The translations under genes and the position numbers were made by a program. This document shows positions 53,055 through 63,400 of a stretch of 64,000 bases of DNA, one piece after another. The DNA comes from Winogradskyella ouciana (GTDB lineage Bacteria; Bacteroidota; Bacteroidia; Flavobacteriales; Flavobacteriaceae), in assembly GCF_009709615.1 (NCBI RefSeq), contig NZ_WJYA01000004.1, forward strand, positions 620,001-684,000, read 5' to 3'. Each line of letters starts with the position of its first letter. The stretch's first letter is position 1. The notes below the pieces were generated by a model. It was not told the origin of the DNA, ran no database searches, and saw nothing but the letters and a program-made list of their open reading frames with translations.

Positions 53055-54635
53055 ATGGCAGGAGGAAAATTATCTGCAAGGCAGAAAATGATTAACTTAA
53101 TGTACTTGGTATTTATTGCTATGATGGCGATGAATATGTCTAAGGAAGTACTATCCGCTTTCGGATTGATGGAAGCAAAATTCTCGGCATCAAACGCTGT
53201 AGCTGACGAAAAAAACGAAGCTTTATTGGCTGATTTATCAACTAAAGCTGAAGAGAAGCCAGCTGAATTTAGAGTTCCAGCAAACAAGGCCACTTTAGTA
53301 AGTGCGGCTTCTGATAAGTTTTATAAGTATATTGAAACTTTAAAGCAAGACTTATTAAGAGAAGGTGGTTACTCAATTGACCCTGAAACTGGTGAATTAC
53401 CATTTGAAGCGATGGATAAAACAGATATCCTTGATGAAATGTGGTTTACAGGAGATCGTTATACCAAAAAAGGTCAAGAAGTTGTTGCTAGGATTCAAGC
53501 TTATAAAGATGAAATCAAAGAAATTTTAGGTAATGATGTGAAGTATCAAAAAGCTTTGGAGCGTTTTGATGAGCGTTTTAGCCTAGACAAAGTTGAAAAT
53601 AAGAAAATAGGTAAAGAAATTGACTGGTTGAATTATCATTTTCAAGGTTTCCCGGCAATTGCATCATATACTAAGCTTACGGCTATGCAAAATGATGTAA
53701 TGGTTACTGAAGCTAACTTGTTTAACCTATTTTTAGGTAATTCTCTAGATGAGGCTGTATCATTGAAAAAATACCAAGCCATTGTATTGGCTGATAAGTC
53801 TGCATTCTTTGCAGGAGAAAAATTTCAAGGTAGAGTTGTTTTAGGAAAATATGCAAATGTTACACCTACAAAACTGACGGTTCAAGGAAATGAGATTAAT
53901 GTGTCAGAAGTATTAGACTCTACCGGTGCTGCAAAACTAGATTTTAATGTTGGTAATGTTGGTGAGCATCAAATAGACGGTAAATTTACCTTCTTAGAAG
54001 ATGGTAAGCCATTAGAAATTCCAATTGTTGGTAACTATGTAGTAGTACCAAGGCCAAACTCTGCTACTATTTCTGCAGATAAGATGAACGTTGTTTATCG
54101 TGGTGTGGCTAACCCAATGACCATTTCATTTGCTGGTGTACCAGACAATAAAGTTAGCGCTTCAGGACCAGGCTTATCAAGAGTTGGTGGTCAAGGAAAA
54201 TATGTAGTTAACGCTGGTGCTGGTAAGGAAATGACAATTAATGTTACTGCTACTCTTGATGACGGATCTAGAGTAAGTGACAGTAAAACATTTAGAATTA
54301 AAGATATTCCTGCACCAACCGGCAAGATTGCTGGTCAAATAGGTGTTGTAAAATTACCGAAGCGTAATGTAGAAATTGGTACTGTTGGTGCTGAGCTAAG
54401 AGATTTTGTTTTTGATTTACCAATACAGGTAACTTCATTTAAGATTAAAGTACCAGGACAACCTACAATTAATGTAGCTGGAACTAAAATGAATTCTCAG
54501 GCTAAATCTGCAATACAAAAGGCAAGAAGAGGCGATAATATTACAATTTTTGATATTAACGCTAAAATTCAAGGTAATTCAAAATATAGACTACAAAATG
54601 TATCACCAGTTATTGTTGAAGTTACAAGTAACTAA
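53055..54635 (+). CDS. gldM: Gliding motility/T9SS motor protein GldM
   Basis: A 526-residue bitopic protein that spans the periplasm and carries force to the outer-membrane ring. One N-terminal membrane helix (about 13-33, LMYLVFIAMMAMNMS), a helical bundle domain (about 35-220), and three Ig-like beta domains (about 225-515). The fit in order gldL-gldM-gldN and the MAGGKLSARQKMINLMYLV start confirm the call. Confidence 0.98.
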   Translation: MAGGKLSARQKMINLMYLVFIAMMAMNMSKEVLSAFGLMEAKFSASNAVADEKNEALLADLSTKAEEKPAEFRVPANKATLVSAASDKFYKYIETLKQDLLREGGYSIDPETGELPFEAMDKTDILDEMWFTGDRYTKKGQEVVARIQAYKDEIKEILGNDVKYQKALERFDERFSLDKVENKKIGKEIDWLNYHFQGFPAIASYTKLTAMQNDVMVTEANLFNLFLGNSLDEAVSLKKYQAIVLADKSAFFAGEKFQGRVVLGKYANVTPTKLTVQGNEINVSEVLDSTGAAKLDFNVGNVGEHQIDGKFTFLEDGKPLEIPIVGNYVVVPRPNSATISADKMNVVYRGVANPMTISFAGVPDNKVSASGPGLSRVGGQGKYVVNAGAGKEMTINVTATLDDGSRVSDSKTFRIKDIPAPTGKIAGQIGVVKLPKRNVEIGTVGAELRDFVFDLPIQVTSFKIKVPGQPTINVAGTKMNSQAKSAIQKARRGDNITIFDINAKIQGNSKYRLQNVSPVIVEVTSN

Positions 54636-54703
54636 TTGATATAATTTATAGAAAATATAAACGTTACAGATTTAAAGAAACCCAAATTATTAAATTAAGT
54701 AAA

Positions 54704-55612
54704 ATGAAAATAAGAAGTTTAATATATGTAGGATTAACATTCTTGGCAACCAATGCTATGTTTGCCCAAGCCAATATCCTTAATGCTAAGATACCAGAAG
54801 AAATTGGTATGAAAACTGAAGCGCAACTACTTCTAGACAACGATAAGCCTTTAGAATATGGCTATGTTGGAGATAGAGACATTTTATTTTCAAAGATGAT
54901 TTGGGAAAAAGTTGTTTTAGATGAACGTGTTAATTTTCCTTTATATTTTCCTGTAGAAGGAAATTTAGGAGACGACCGTAAGTCCTTATACCGAGTTTTG
55001 AGAGATAATATGGACAGCGGAATGATTCCTAAAGTTTATGCAGACTCTTACTTTACAGAAGAACGAACTTTAAAAGATATGGAAGCTTCACTGAGTATGA
55101 GGAAGATTACTGATGCTGGTATTAGATATATGAACGAGAACGGAGTAGGGGAAGATGAGATACCAGAAGAGTATATTATAGAAAGGAATATTGAAGCAGC
55201 TGATATTAACTCGTATTTAATAAAAGGACTTTGGTATTTTGATAAGCGTCAAGGTGAATTAAAGTACAGAATTCTTGGAATTGCACCTGCGGCTCCAGAT
55301 GTTAACTTTATAGATTCGGAAGATTCAGAAAATAGTGAACCAATTCCTATGTTCTGGGTATTTTATCCAGAAGTTAGAGATATTTTGCATGAAGCTAAAG
55401 CCTTTAATGATAATAATAGCTCTACGCCAATTTCTTTCGATCACTTATTGAATAGCCGTCGCTTTCATGGATTAATCTATAAGGAAGAGAATGTCTATGG
55501 TGATAGGGAAGTTAAAGAATACATCGCTGAAAATGCATTGATGCAACTTTTAGAATCAGAACGTATCAAAGACAAGATTAGAGATTTTGAACAAGATATG
55601 TGGAGTTACTAG
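54704..55612 (+). CDS. gldN: Gliding motility protein GldN
   Basis: A 302-residue exported protein (signal peptide about 1-22, ending FAQ) that joins GldK in the periplasmic ring of the type IX system. Recognised by LYRVLRDNMDSGMIPKVYAD, YLIKGLWYFDKRQGEL and the FWVFYPEVRDILHEAKAFN segment near the middle. Last gene of gldKLMN; a terminator follows 24 bases after the stop. Confidence 0.97.
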   Translation: MKIRSLIYVGLTFLATNAMFAQANILNAKIPEEIGMKTEAQLLLDNDKPLEYGYVGDRDILFSKMIWEKVVLDERVNFPLYFPVEGNLGDDRKSLYRVLRDNMDSGMIPKVYADSYFTEERTLKDMEASLSMRKITDAGIRYMNENGVGEDEIPEEYIIERNIEAADINSYLIKGLWYFDKRQGELKYRILGIAPAAPDVNFIDSEDSENSEPIPMFWVFYPEVRDILHEAKAFNDNNSSTPISFDHLLNSRRFHGLIYKEENVYGDREVKEYIAENALMQLLESERIKDKIRDFEQDMWSY

Positions 55613-55636
55613 TTAACGTTCATAATAAATATATAG

Positions 55637-55664
55637 ACGCTCACTTTTTAAGTGGGCGTTTTTT
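55637..55664 (+). terminator. Terminator of the gldKLMN operon
   Basis: ACGCTCACTT (55637-55646) pairs with AAGTGGGCGT (55650-55659) with one wobble, then six T. It lies 24 bases past the gldN stop. Confidence 0.88.
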
Positions 55665-55682
55665 ATTGAATTAAAACTACGT

Positions 55683-55709
55683 GTCATGCTGAGCCTGTCG
55701 AAGCATATC
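55683..55709. repeat. Dispersed repeat half-element (GTCATGCTGAG type)
   Basis: GTCATGCTGAGCCTGTCGAA followed by GCATATC. It has the same plan as the left arm of the element at 31951 (GTCAT, then GAG, then CGAAGCA, then ATCT). No matching right arm is seen. It lies 13 bases before the next start codon and 19 bases past the gldN terminator. Confidence 0.6.
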
Positions 55710-55722
55710 TTATTTTTGTTAA

Positions 55723-56769
55723 ATGAAACAAGTAGATTACATCATTGTTGGTTGTGGATTGGCAAGTATTGCGTTTTGTGAAAAGTTACGAGCCAATAAT
55801 AAGTCTTTTGTTGTGTTCGATGATGAATCGCAGCAATCTTCCATTGTGGCAGCCGGATTATACAATCCTGTAATATTAAAACGTTTTTCAGAAGTTTGGC
55901 GAGCAAAAGAGCAATTGGAAATTGCTTTGCCAGTCTACAATAAAATTGAAGCAGATTTGAATATTAAGATAGATTACAGACTTCAAATTTTAAGACGATT
56001 TGCTTCCGTAAAGGAGCAAAACTTATGGTTTAATGCCTCAGATAAACCTAAGCTAGAGCCCTATCTTTCTACAGAGCTTGTCAAAAATTCTAATAATGCT
56101 ATTGATGCGCCCTATGGATTTGGAGAAGTGTTACATGCAGGACGTATAGATACCGAAACGCTTATAGGCGCTTACAAGAACTTTTTAAAAGAAAACAATA
56201 GTTTATATAAAACTAGATTTAAATACGATAAGCTTCAGATTAAATCAGGTTCATTTCAGTATGAAGATGTAATTGCGAAGTATATTGTTTTTGCAGAAGG
56301 TTTTGGTGTAAAACAAAACCCATATTTCAATTTTATTTCGTTGAATGGAACTAAGGGTGAAGTTTTAACCATTAAAGCACCAGAACTTAAATTAGAGTAT
56401 GCTATTAAATCATCAGTATTCGTAATTCCTGTGGGTAATGATCTTTATACTGTTGGCTCTACATATAATCGAGATGATAAATCCAATACACCTACACAGG
56501 AAGGCAAAAACGAATTGCTTTCAAAACTAAAAACTTTTGTAACATGCGATTTTGATGTTGTAAACCATGTTGCGGGAATTAGACCTACCGTTAAAGATAG
56601 AAGGCCTTTGGTCGGCAAACATCCAGAGCACAAAAATTTGTATGTCTTAAATGGTCTAGGGACCAGAGGAGTAATGATTGCACCTTATGTTGCAGAGAAA
56701 CTTTACCGTTTCATTGAAAATAACGAAGCTTTAGATAGCGAGATTAATATAAATAGGTTTCTGGGTTAA
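55723..56769 (+). CDS. FAD-dependent amino-acid-oxidase-like oxidoreductase
   Basis: A 348-residue DAO-family flavoprotein with the N-terminal dinucleotide motif VDYIIVGCGLASIAFCEKL; the last Gly of GxGxxG is Ser (GCGLAS, 10-15), still compatible with FAD binding. GTKGEVLTIK and GIRPTVKDRRPLVGKHPE match the DadA/GlyOX group, which oxidises amines or amino acids. The substrate is unknown. A TATTTTTG box (55711-55718) ends 4 bases before the ATG, so its message may be leaderless, and a dispersed repeat lies between it and gldN. Confidence 0.85.
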   Translation: MKQVDYIIVGCGLASIAFCEKLRANNKSFVVFDDESQQSSIVAAGLYNPVILKRFSEVWRAKEQLEIALPVYNKIEADLNIKIDYRLQILRRFASVKEQNLWFNASDKPKLEPYLSTELVKNSNNAIDAPYGFGEVLHAGRIDTETLIGAYKNFLKENNSLYKTRFKYDKLQIKSGSFQYEDVIAKYIVFAEGFGVKQNPYFNFISLNGTKGEVLTIKAPELKLEYAIKSSVFVIPVGNDLYTVGSTYNRDDKSNTPTQEGKNELLSKLKTFVTCDFDVVNHVAGIRPTVKDRRPLVGKHPEHKNLYVLNGLGTRGVMIAPYVAEKLYRFIENNEALDSEININRFLG

Positions 56770-56797
56770 GAGTAAGTTTTCCTTTCCTCTGGTAAGG

Positions 56798-57193
56798 CTA
56801 GGATGGATTGTTGCTTTCAGCTAAAGATTTATCATAACCCATAAATAAGTTAATCCAAATATTTCGTGATAATCGCATAATTATTGGCATAAATCCTATT
56901 AAGGTCAATATTATGGCAAAAAACGCCACAGTAAGGGAAGTCTCAAAAATCACAAAGCTTACAATAAAAGCAGCAACGGCAAAGGCCACACCTAAAGCGT
57001 AGCTTACGTACATGGAGCCGTAAAAAAAGGAAGGTTCCATTCTGTATTTTGTTCCACAATGAGAACAATTTTCATTGATCTTTAACGTGTCAGAAAGCAC
57101 ATAAGGGTTTTTAACCGTGTACATAGATTCATGGTGGCATTTTGGACAAGCACCAAAAAGAATACTATAAAGTTTCATTCCTTTTCTAATCAT
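56798..57193 (-). CDS. DUF983 membrane protein
   Basis: A 131-residue protein with a cytoplasmic zinc-ribbon-like N-terminus: CPKC (C16, C19) and CSHC (C43, C46), then two to three helices (about 58-80 and 85-110). DUF983 proteins in alphaproteobacteria are implicated in cytochrome oxidase maturation, but this is not established here. It is convergent with the FAD gene and divergent from the ABC-F gene, with an exact -7 box (plus 57231-57238). Confidence 0.9.
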   Translation of the reverse strand: MIRKGMKLYSILFGACPKCHHESMYTVKNPYVLSDTLKINENCSHCGTKYRMEPSFFYGSMYVSYALGVAFAVAAFIVSFVIFETSLTVAFFAIILTLIGFMPIIMRLSRNIWINLFMGYDKSLAESNNPS

Positions 57194-57230
57194 AACGAAA
57201 ACCTTTACTTTTGAGTTTTTTAAAGCAATA

Positions 57231-57238
57231 CAAAGTTA
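57231..57238 (-). promoter_or_regulatory. Candidate -7 box of the DUF983 gene
   Basis: Plus-strand CAAAGTTA is TAACTTTG on minus, an exact TAnnTTTG match, 37 bases before the start codon. No ideal TTG upstream. Confidence 0.4.
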
Positions 57239-57303
57239 AGTCTTTATAGATTTTAATTTGTAACAATTGTAACTTTATCTCAATTGTAATATTCAAAAAT
57301 GCT

Positions 57304-59214
57304 ATGCTGAATATCCATAATTTATCTATTTCGTTTCAAGGCGAATATCTTTTTGAAGATATTACATTTAAGCTCGGTCAAGGTGATCGTGTAGGTCTTA
57401 TAGGAAAGAATGGAGCGGGTAAATCTACAATGCTAAGAATTCTGGCTAAGGAACAAGAAGCGGATACAGGACAGATAGCAGCAGATAAAGATTTAAAAAT
57501 CGGGTTTCTAAAACAGGATATAGATTTTGAATTCGGAAAAACAGTTTTAGAAGAGTCCTACGAGGCGTTTAAAGAGATTAAAGCCTGTGAATCTCAACTA
57601 GAAAAAATAAACACCCAACTTGCCGAGCGAACGGATTACGAAAGCGAATCGTATAATCAGTTGATGATAGATTTAAATGATATCCAGCATCAATATGAAA
57701 TTCTTGGTGGATATAATTATCAAGGTGAAACCGAAAAAATTCTTCAAGGCTTAGGATTTAAGCGCGAGGATTTCGATAAACTTACCGATACTTTTTCTGG
57801 AGGTTGGCGTATGCGAATAGAACTTGCCAAACTCTTACTTCAAAACAACGATTTGTTGTTACTTGATGAGCCAACCAACCACTTGGATATTGAATCCATA
57901 ATTTGGTTAGAAAGCTTTCTTAAAAATTACAGCGGAGCGGTTGTAATCGTTTCACACGATAAAATGTTCTTGGATAACGTAACCAACCGAACCATTGAAA
58001 TTTCATTAGGAAGAATTTACGATTACAACAAACCATACACCAAGTTTTTGGAGTTGCGAAAGGAAATGAAAACACAACAACTCGCTGCTCAAAAAAATCA
58101 GGAAAAAGAGATACAACAGACCGAAAAACTGATTGAGAAATTTAGAGCAAAAGCCAGTAAAGCCACCATGGCACAATCGCTTATCAAGAAGCTGGATAGA
58201 ATGGATAAAATTGAAGTAGATGAGGACGATAACAGTGTAATGAGTTTAAATTTTCCTGTGTCAGTAACGCCAGGAAAAGTTGTTATAAAAGCTGAAAACG
58301 TTTCAAAAAGCTATGGTGATTTAAAGGTGTTAAGTAATGTAAACTTGGCGATAGATAGAGATACAAAGACAGCATTTGTTGGACAGAACGGCCAGGGAAA
58401 ATCAACCTTGGCAAAAATCATTGTTGGTGAGATTGACCATAAGGGAAACTTAGAACTTGGACACAATGTTCAGATTGGTTACTTCGCCCAAAACCAAGCC
58501 GAATATTTAGATGGTAACAAAACCATTTTGGATACCATGATTGATGCTGCCAACGAAACTAACAGAAGTAAAGTGCGTGATATTCTGGGTTCATTTTTAT
58601 TCAGAGGAGATGAAGTGGAAAAATACGTAAAAGTCTTGTCTGGTGGTGAAAGAAACCGATTGGCATTGGCAAAATTGTTATTGCAACCCTTGAATGTTCT
58701 CATTATGGATGAGCCAACCAACCACTTGGATATTAAGTCTAAAAATGTCCTCAAAGAAGCACTAAAGAAGTTTGAAGGTACCTTGATTTTAGTATCTCAC
58801 GATAGGGATTTCCTCCAAGGCTTAACCGACACTGTTTACGAATTCAAAGACCAGAAAATAAAAGAGTATTTAGGTGATATAGATTTTTATTTGGAACAAC
58901 GCAATATTGAAAATCTTCGTGAAGCTGAAAAAAGAACTGTTGTGGCGGAAAAGCCCAAAGAAAGTAATAAGCAGAGTTACGAAGATCAGAAGAAGTTAAA
59001 ATCACTCAACAATAAACTCAGTAATATCGAATCTAAAATCAGCCAGCTGGAAAAAGATATCAAATCAGACGATGTAAAACTAGCCACCGATTACGATAAA
59101 ACGGCTTCAGACCCTCAGTTTTTTGATGCTTACCAAAAGAAGAAAAAATCGCTTGAGAATCTAATGGAAGACTGGGGAGCGATTCAAGAGCAATTAGACG
59201 CCCTTAATAATTAA
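57304..59214 (+). CDS. ABC-F family ATPase (Uup/EttA-like)
   Basis: A 636-residue soluble protein with two ABC domains and no membrane part. Domain 1 has Walker A GKNGAGKST, signature FSGGWRMR and Walker B LLLLDEPTNHLD; domain 2 has GQNGQGKST, LSGGERNR and VLIMDEPTNHLD. A linker joins them (about 240-320), and a C-terminal coiled-coil (about 545-636) suggests the Uup or related subfamily. ABC-F proteins act on the ribosome exit site or, for Uup, on DNA or ribosomes; antibiotic protection is not indicated by context. Confidence 0.95.
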   Translation: MLNIHNLSISFQGEYLFEDITFKLGQGDRVGLIGKNGAGKSTMLRILAKEQEADTGQIAADKDLKIGFLKQDIDFEFGKTVLEESYEAFKEIKACESQLEKINTQLAERTDYESESYNQLMIDLNDIQHQYEILGGYNYQGETEKILQGLGFKREDFDKLTDTFSGGWRMRIELAKLLLQNNDLLLLDEPTNHLDIESIIWLESFLKNYSGAVVIVSHDKMFLDNVTNRTIEISLGRIYDYNKPYTKFLELRKEMKTQQLAAQKNQEKEIQQTEKLIEKFRAKASKATMAQSLIKKLDRMDKIEVDEDDNSVMSLNFPVSVTPGKVVIKAENVSKSYGDLKVLSNVNLAIDRDTKTAFVGQNGQGKSTLAKIIVGEIDHKGNLELGHNVQIGYFAQNQAEYLDGNKTILDTMIDAANETNRSKVRDILGSFLFRGDEVEKYVKVLSGGERNRLALAKLLLQPLNVLIMDEPTNHLDIKSKNVLKEALKKFEGTLILVSHDRDFLQGLTDTVYEFKDQKIKEYLGDIDFYLEQRNIENLREAEKRTVVAEKPKESNKQSYEDQKKLKSLNNKLSNIESKISQLEKDIKSDDVKLATDYDKTASDPQFFDAYQKKKKSLENLMEDWGAIQEQLDALNN

Positions 59215-59247
59215 GATTATTTTAACGGCTACCTATAGCGATATCGG

Positions 59248-59255
59248 TAAATTTG
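59248..59255 (+). promoter_or_regulatory. Candidate -7 box of the RND efflux operon
   Basis: TAAATTTG matches TAnnTTTG exactly, 21 bases before the ATG at 59277. It argues against the upstream TTG (59253) as the real start. No TTG at 19 bases. Confidence 0.45.
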
Positions 59256-59276
59256 CAATTTACTGACCATTACACT

Positions 59277-60446
59277 ATGTTAAGAAAAGTCATATTTGCC
59301 ATTTTAGGTATTGTCCTAATTGTAGCTGCTATTTTCGTTGGAAGATATATTAGTAATAACAAAAAGAAACAAAGACCAGTTGCTGAAAAAGTTATTAAAA
59401 CAGTATTTACGGATACAGTAGAAAATACTACAGTACAAATCGTAATACCTGCAAACGGTAATTTAGTGGCTAAGCGTCGTGTTGAGTTGTATTCTGAAGT
59501 TCAGGGCGTTTTTAGGTCCAGTGGAAAACTGTTTAAGCCTGGCCAAGAATACAGAGCAGGAGAGGTGGTTATACGTATTGATGCTTCCGAGTATTATGCC
59601 AGTGTGCAATCTGCTAAAAGTAATCTCTATAATTCCATCGCTGCGATAATGCCAGATTTACGGTTGGACTTTCCGGAGGTGTTTCAAAAATGGCAATCTT
59701 ATCTTAATGAATTCGACTTAGAAAAAACAACACCTAAGTTACCGGAAATGACTTCTGATAAAGAAAACTACTTTATTACTGGTCGAGGTATTGTGTCAAA
59801 CTATTACAACGTAAAAAATTTAGAACAGCGCTTAGGAAAATACACCATTAGAGCACCATTTTCAGGTATATTAACTGAGGCATTGGTTACTGAAGGTTCA
59901 CTAATTAGAAATGGCCAAAAATTAGGTGAATATATTGATCCAGATATTTATGAAATGGAAGTTGCATTGAGTAAAACCTATGCAAGTCTATTGAAAGTTG
60001 GAGAAGAAGTCGTACTAAATAATCTCGATAATACTGAGACATACAAAGGAAAGGTAACACGCGTCAATGGAAGAATTGATGCCACAACGCAAACAATAAC
60101 CGCTTTTATCGAAGTAAAGGATAAATCACTTAAAGAAGGCATGTATTTGGAGGCTAATCTAAATGCCAAACAAGAAGAAAATGCTTATGAAATTAACCGA
60201 AATTTAGTTCTGGATGGCGAACAGATTTTCGTGGTTCGTGATAGCATTTTGGATGTCATAGATGTTAATCCTGTTTATTTTTCGGACACCAAAGCAGTGG
60301 TTAAAAACATACCTGATGGCACAATAATGTTGTCAAAACCTGTTCCTGGCGCTTATGCAGGTATGTTGGTCAAGCCTTTTATGTCTGGTGAAAATGATAC
60401 AAATGGGCAGAGTACAGCTAACGCTCAATCTAAATCTGCAGAATAG
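59277..60446 (+). CDS. RND efflux periplasmic adaptor (HlyD/AcrA-type)
   Basis: A 389-residue membrane fusion protein. Started at the ATG at 59277 (MLRKVIFAILGIVL): a TTG at 59253 is in frame but overlaps the promoter box. One N-terminal helix (about 4-22), then lipoyl-like halves around NGNLVAKRRVELYSEVQG and YTIRAPFSGILTEALVTEG, a short hairpin, a beta-barrel and a membrane-proximal domain. It connects the RND pump to a TolC channel. The pump gene follows 3 bases later, and a TolC-family gene ends the operon. Confidence 0.95.
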   Translation: MLRKVIFAILGIVLIVAAIFVGRYISNNKKKQRPVAEKVIKTVFTDTVENTTVQIVIPANGNLVAKRRVELYSEVQGVFRSSGKLFKPGQEYRAGEVVIRIDASEYYASVQSAKSNLYNSIAAIMPDLRLDFPEVFQKWQSYLNEFDLEKTTPKLPEMTSDKENYFITGRGIVSNYYNVKNLEQRLGKYTIRAPFSGILTEALVTEGSLIRNGQKLGEYIDPDIYEMEVALSKTYASLLKVGEEVVLNNLDNTETYKGKVTRVNGRIDATTQTITAFIEVKDKSLKEGMYLEANLNAKQEENAYEINRNLVLDGEQIFVVRDSILDVIDVNPVYFSDTKAVVKNIPDGTIMLSKPVPGAYAGMLVKPFMSGENDTNGQSTANAQSKSAE

Positions 60447-60449
60447 GAA

Positions 60450-63400
60450 ATGAGAAAGGTAATTGCTTATTTCATAAAACACAGTGTAGCTGTGAATGTG
60501 GTGGTTTTGGCATTTGTTGTGTTTGGTTTTTTTGGCGCATTCAATCTTAAATCGTCATTCTTTCCTTTAGTTGATTCAAAAAACATAAACATAACTGTTA
60601 CATACCCTGGTGCTTCGCCACAAGAGGTAGAAGAAGGCATTGTGCTCAAAATAGAGGATAATCTTAAAGGCTTAAATGGTATTGAACGTGTTACTTCCAC
60701 ATCGCGCGAGAACAGTGGAAATATAAATGTTGAAATTGAAAAAGGGAAGGATATCGATTTCATGTTGCTCGAGGTTAAAAATGCCGTGGATCGTGTTCCA
60801 ACTTTTCCCGTTGGTATGGAACCTTTGATTGTTGCAAAACAAGAAGCGCTAAGGCCAACAATTACCTTTGCAATAAGCGGAAACAATATTCCGCTGGCAA
60901 CTTTAAAACAAATAGGAAGACAGGTCGAAAATGATTTAAGAGGTATTGACGGTATTTCGCAAATTCAGATTTCAGGCTATCCTCAAGAAGAAATTGAAAT
61001 TGCCGTTAATGAAACAAGTCTTTTAGCATATAACCTTACATTTTCAGAAGTAGCTCAAGCTGTTAATCAAGCTAGTTTAATCACTACTGGTGGCACAATA
61101 AAAACAGATGCAGAAGAGTATTTGATTAGGGCGAATAACCGGTCGTACTATGCAGATGAACTTTCAAATCTCGTTGTAAAGTCTGATGCTTCAGGTCGAA
61201 AAATTCAACTAAAGGATATCGCTGAAGTTCGCGACCAGTTTTCTGAAACACCAAATGCAAGTTATTTCAATAAAAACCTGTCCATCAATGTCACTATTAC
61301 AAGTACCAATAACGAAGATTTAATTTCTTCTGCGGATAAGACAAAAGCCTATATTGAAGAATTCAACCAGAAATATGATAATGTTCAACTCAATGTGGTC
61401 AGGGATTTATCGACCACATTGGTTCAACGTACCGAATTGCTAACGGAAAATGCCATCATAGGTATGATTCTCGTTCTATTATTTTTATCACTTTTCTTAA
61501 ATACAAGATTGGCATTTTGGGTGGCATTTGGATTACCAATTTCTTTTCTAGGTATGTTTATGTTTGCAGGCTATTTTAATGTAACCATAAATGTACTCTC
61601 ACTTTTTGGGATGATAATTGTCATTGGTATTTTGGTGGATGATGGTATTGTTATAGCCGAAAATATATATCAACATTACGAAAAAGGAAAAACGCCAGAA
61701 CAAGCCGCTATCGATGGTGTTATGGAAGTATTACCAGCAATCGTATCGGCCATTACAACTACCATTTTAGCTTTTGGAATATTTCTGTTTTTAGATGGAA
61801 GAATTGGCGAATTTTTTGGGGAGGTTTCAGTCATAGTGATACTGACTTTGGTCGTCTCATTGGTAGAGGCATTAATTATTTTACCTGCGCATTTGGCACA
61901 TTCCAAGGCATTGCGAAAGCAAAAAAAAGAACAGAAAACAGGAATTGCTGGAGTCTTTCAAAAAGTGTTTTCAAAATTACGTTATGCAAATACGCTCGGA
62001 GATCGCATAATGCGATGGCTTCGTGATAATGTATACAGTCCAATACTGCGATTTTCACTTAATTATAAGGTTTTAGCCTTTTCACTTTTTATTGTGTTTT
62101 TTATCTTAACGCAAGCCAGTGTCAATGGAGGCATTATACGTGTTGCTTTTTTTCCACAGATTGCCAGTGATGAAGTTACCATAAATTTGGATATGCCCAA
62201 TGGTACTAATGAAAAAGTCACCGACAGTATTATCACATATATCGAAAATAAAGCGATTGAAGTCACCAATGCGATTGACGAAGAATACCTTGGTGATGAA
62301 TACGAGAAACATCTCGTGGAGAATATGATTCGGAATATTGGACCAGGTTCAGCTACAGCATCTTTGGTCATTAACTTATTACCAGGAGAGGAGCGTCCCA
62401 ATGAAATTACCTCATCTTTGGTAACCAATCGTATTCAGGAAGCCGTTGGTCCAGTATTGGGAGTAGAAAGTTTGGTGTTTGGAGGTGGAGGCAACTTTGG
62501 AGGGAGTCCGGTTTCGGTATCACTTTTAGGTAACAATATTGATGAACTAAAAGCCGTTAAAAAAGAATTAAAACAGAATCTTGAAAGTAATGTTTTACTG
62601 AAAGATGTTACTGATAACGATCCTGCTGGTATAAAGGAAATTAGGTTAGAACTCAAAGACAATGCCTATGCACTAGGCTTAAATTTGAGATCCGTAATGC
62701 AGGAGGTCAGATCAGCATTTTTTGGTGCGCAGGCACAGCGTTTTCAGAGAGGTCAGGATGAAATAAGGGTTTGGGTACGCTATAATCGTGAAGACCGTTC
62801 CTCGATTAATAATTTGGATAATATGCGAATTACCACACCAAGTGGTCAAAAGGTTCCGCTTGAAGAAATTGCCAATTATACCATTGAACGTGGGGATGTT
62901 GCCATAAATCACTTGGAAAGCAGACGAGAAATTCAAGTTTCAGCAGATATCAAAGATCCAAAGAAAACAAGTTCTACAGATGTCATGGCCGAAATCAGAG
63001 ATGAGGTAATGCCAGAAATTTTATCAAAATATCCAACCGTAACACCGTCTTATGAAGGGCAAAATAGAGAGCGACTAAAATTGACTAATTCCCTTGGCCC
63101 TGTTGGCTTAATAGTTCTAGCTCTAATCTATATTGTCATAGCTTTTACATTTAGAAGCTACAGTCAACCTCTGTTATTACTGCTAATGATTCCGTTAAGT
63201 TTACCAGCTGTGGCTTGGGGACACTGGATTCACGATTTCCCATTAAATATATTATCAATGTTGGGCATCATCGCATTAATTGGTATTATGGTTAATGATG
63301 GTTTGGTATTGATAAGTAAATTCAACAGTAATCTGCGTGAAGGCTTATCGTTTGATGAAGCACTTTACGAAGCTGGTCGCTCACGCTTTAGAGCTATATT

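Noticed and set aside
59253..59276. Upstream TTG start for the efflux adaptor
   Set aside because: It lies inside the promoter box, and the ATG at 59277 gives a proper membrane anchor start.
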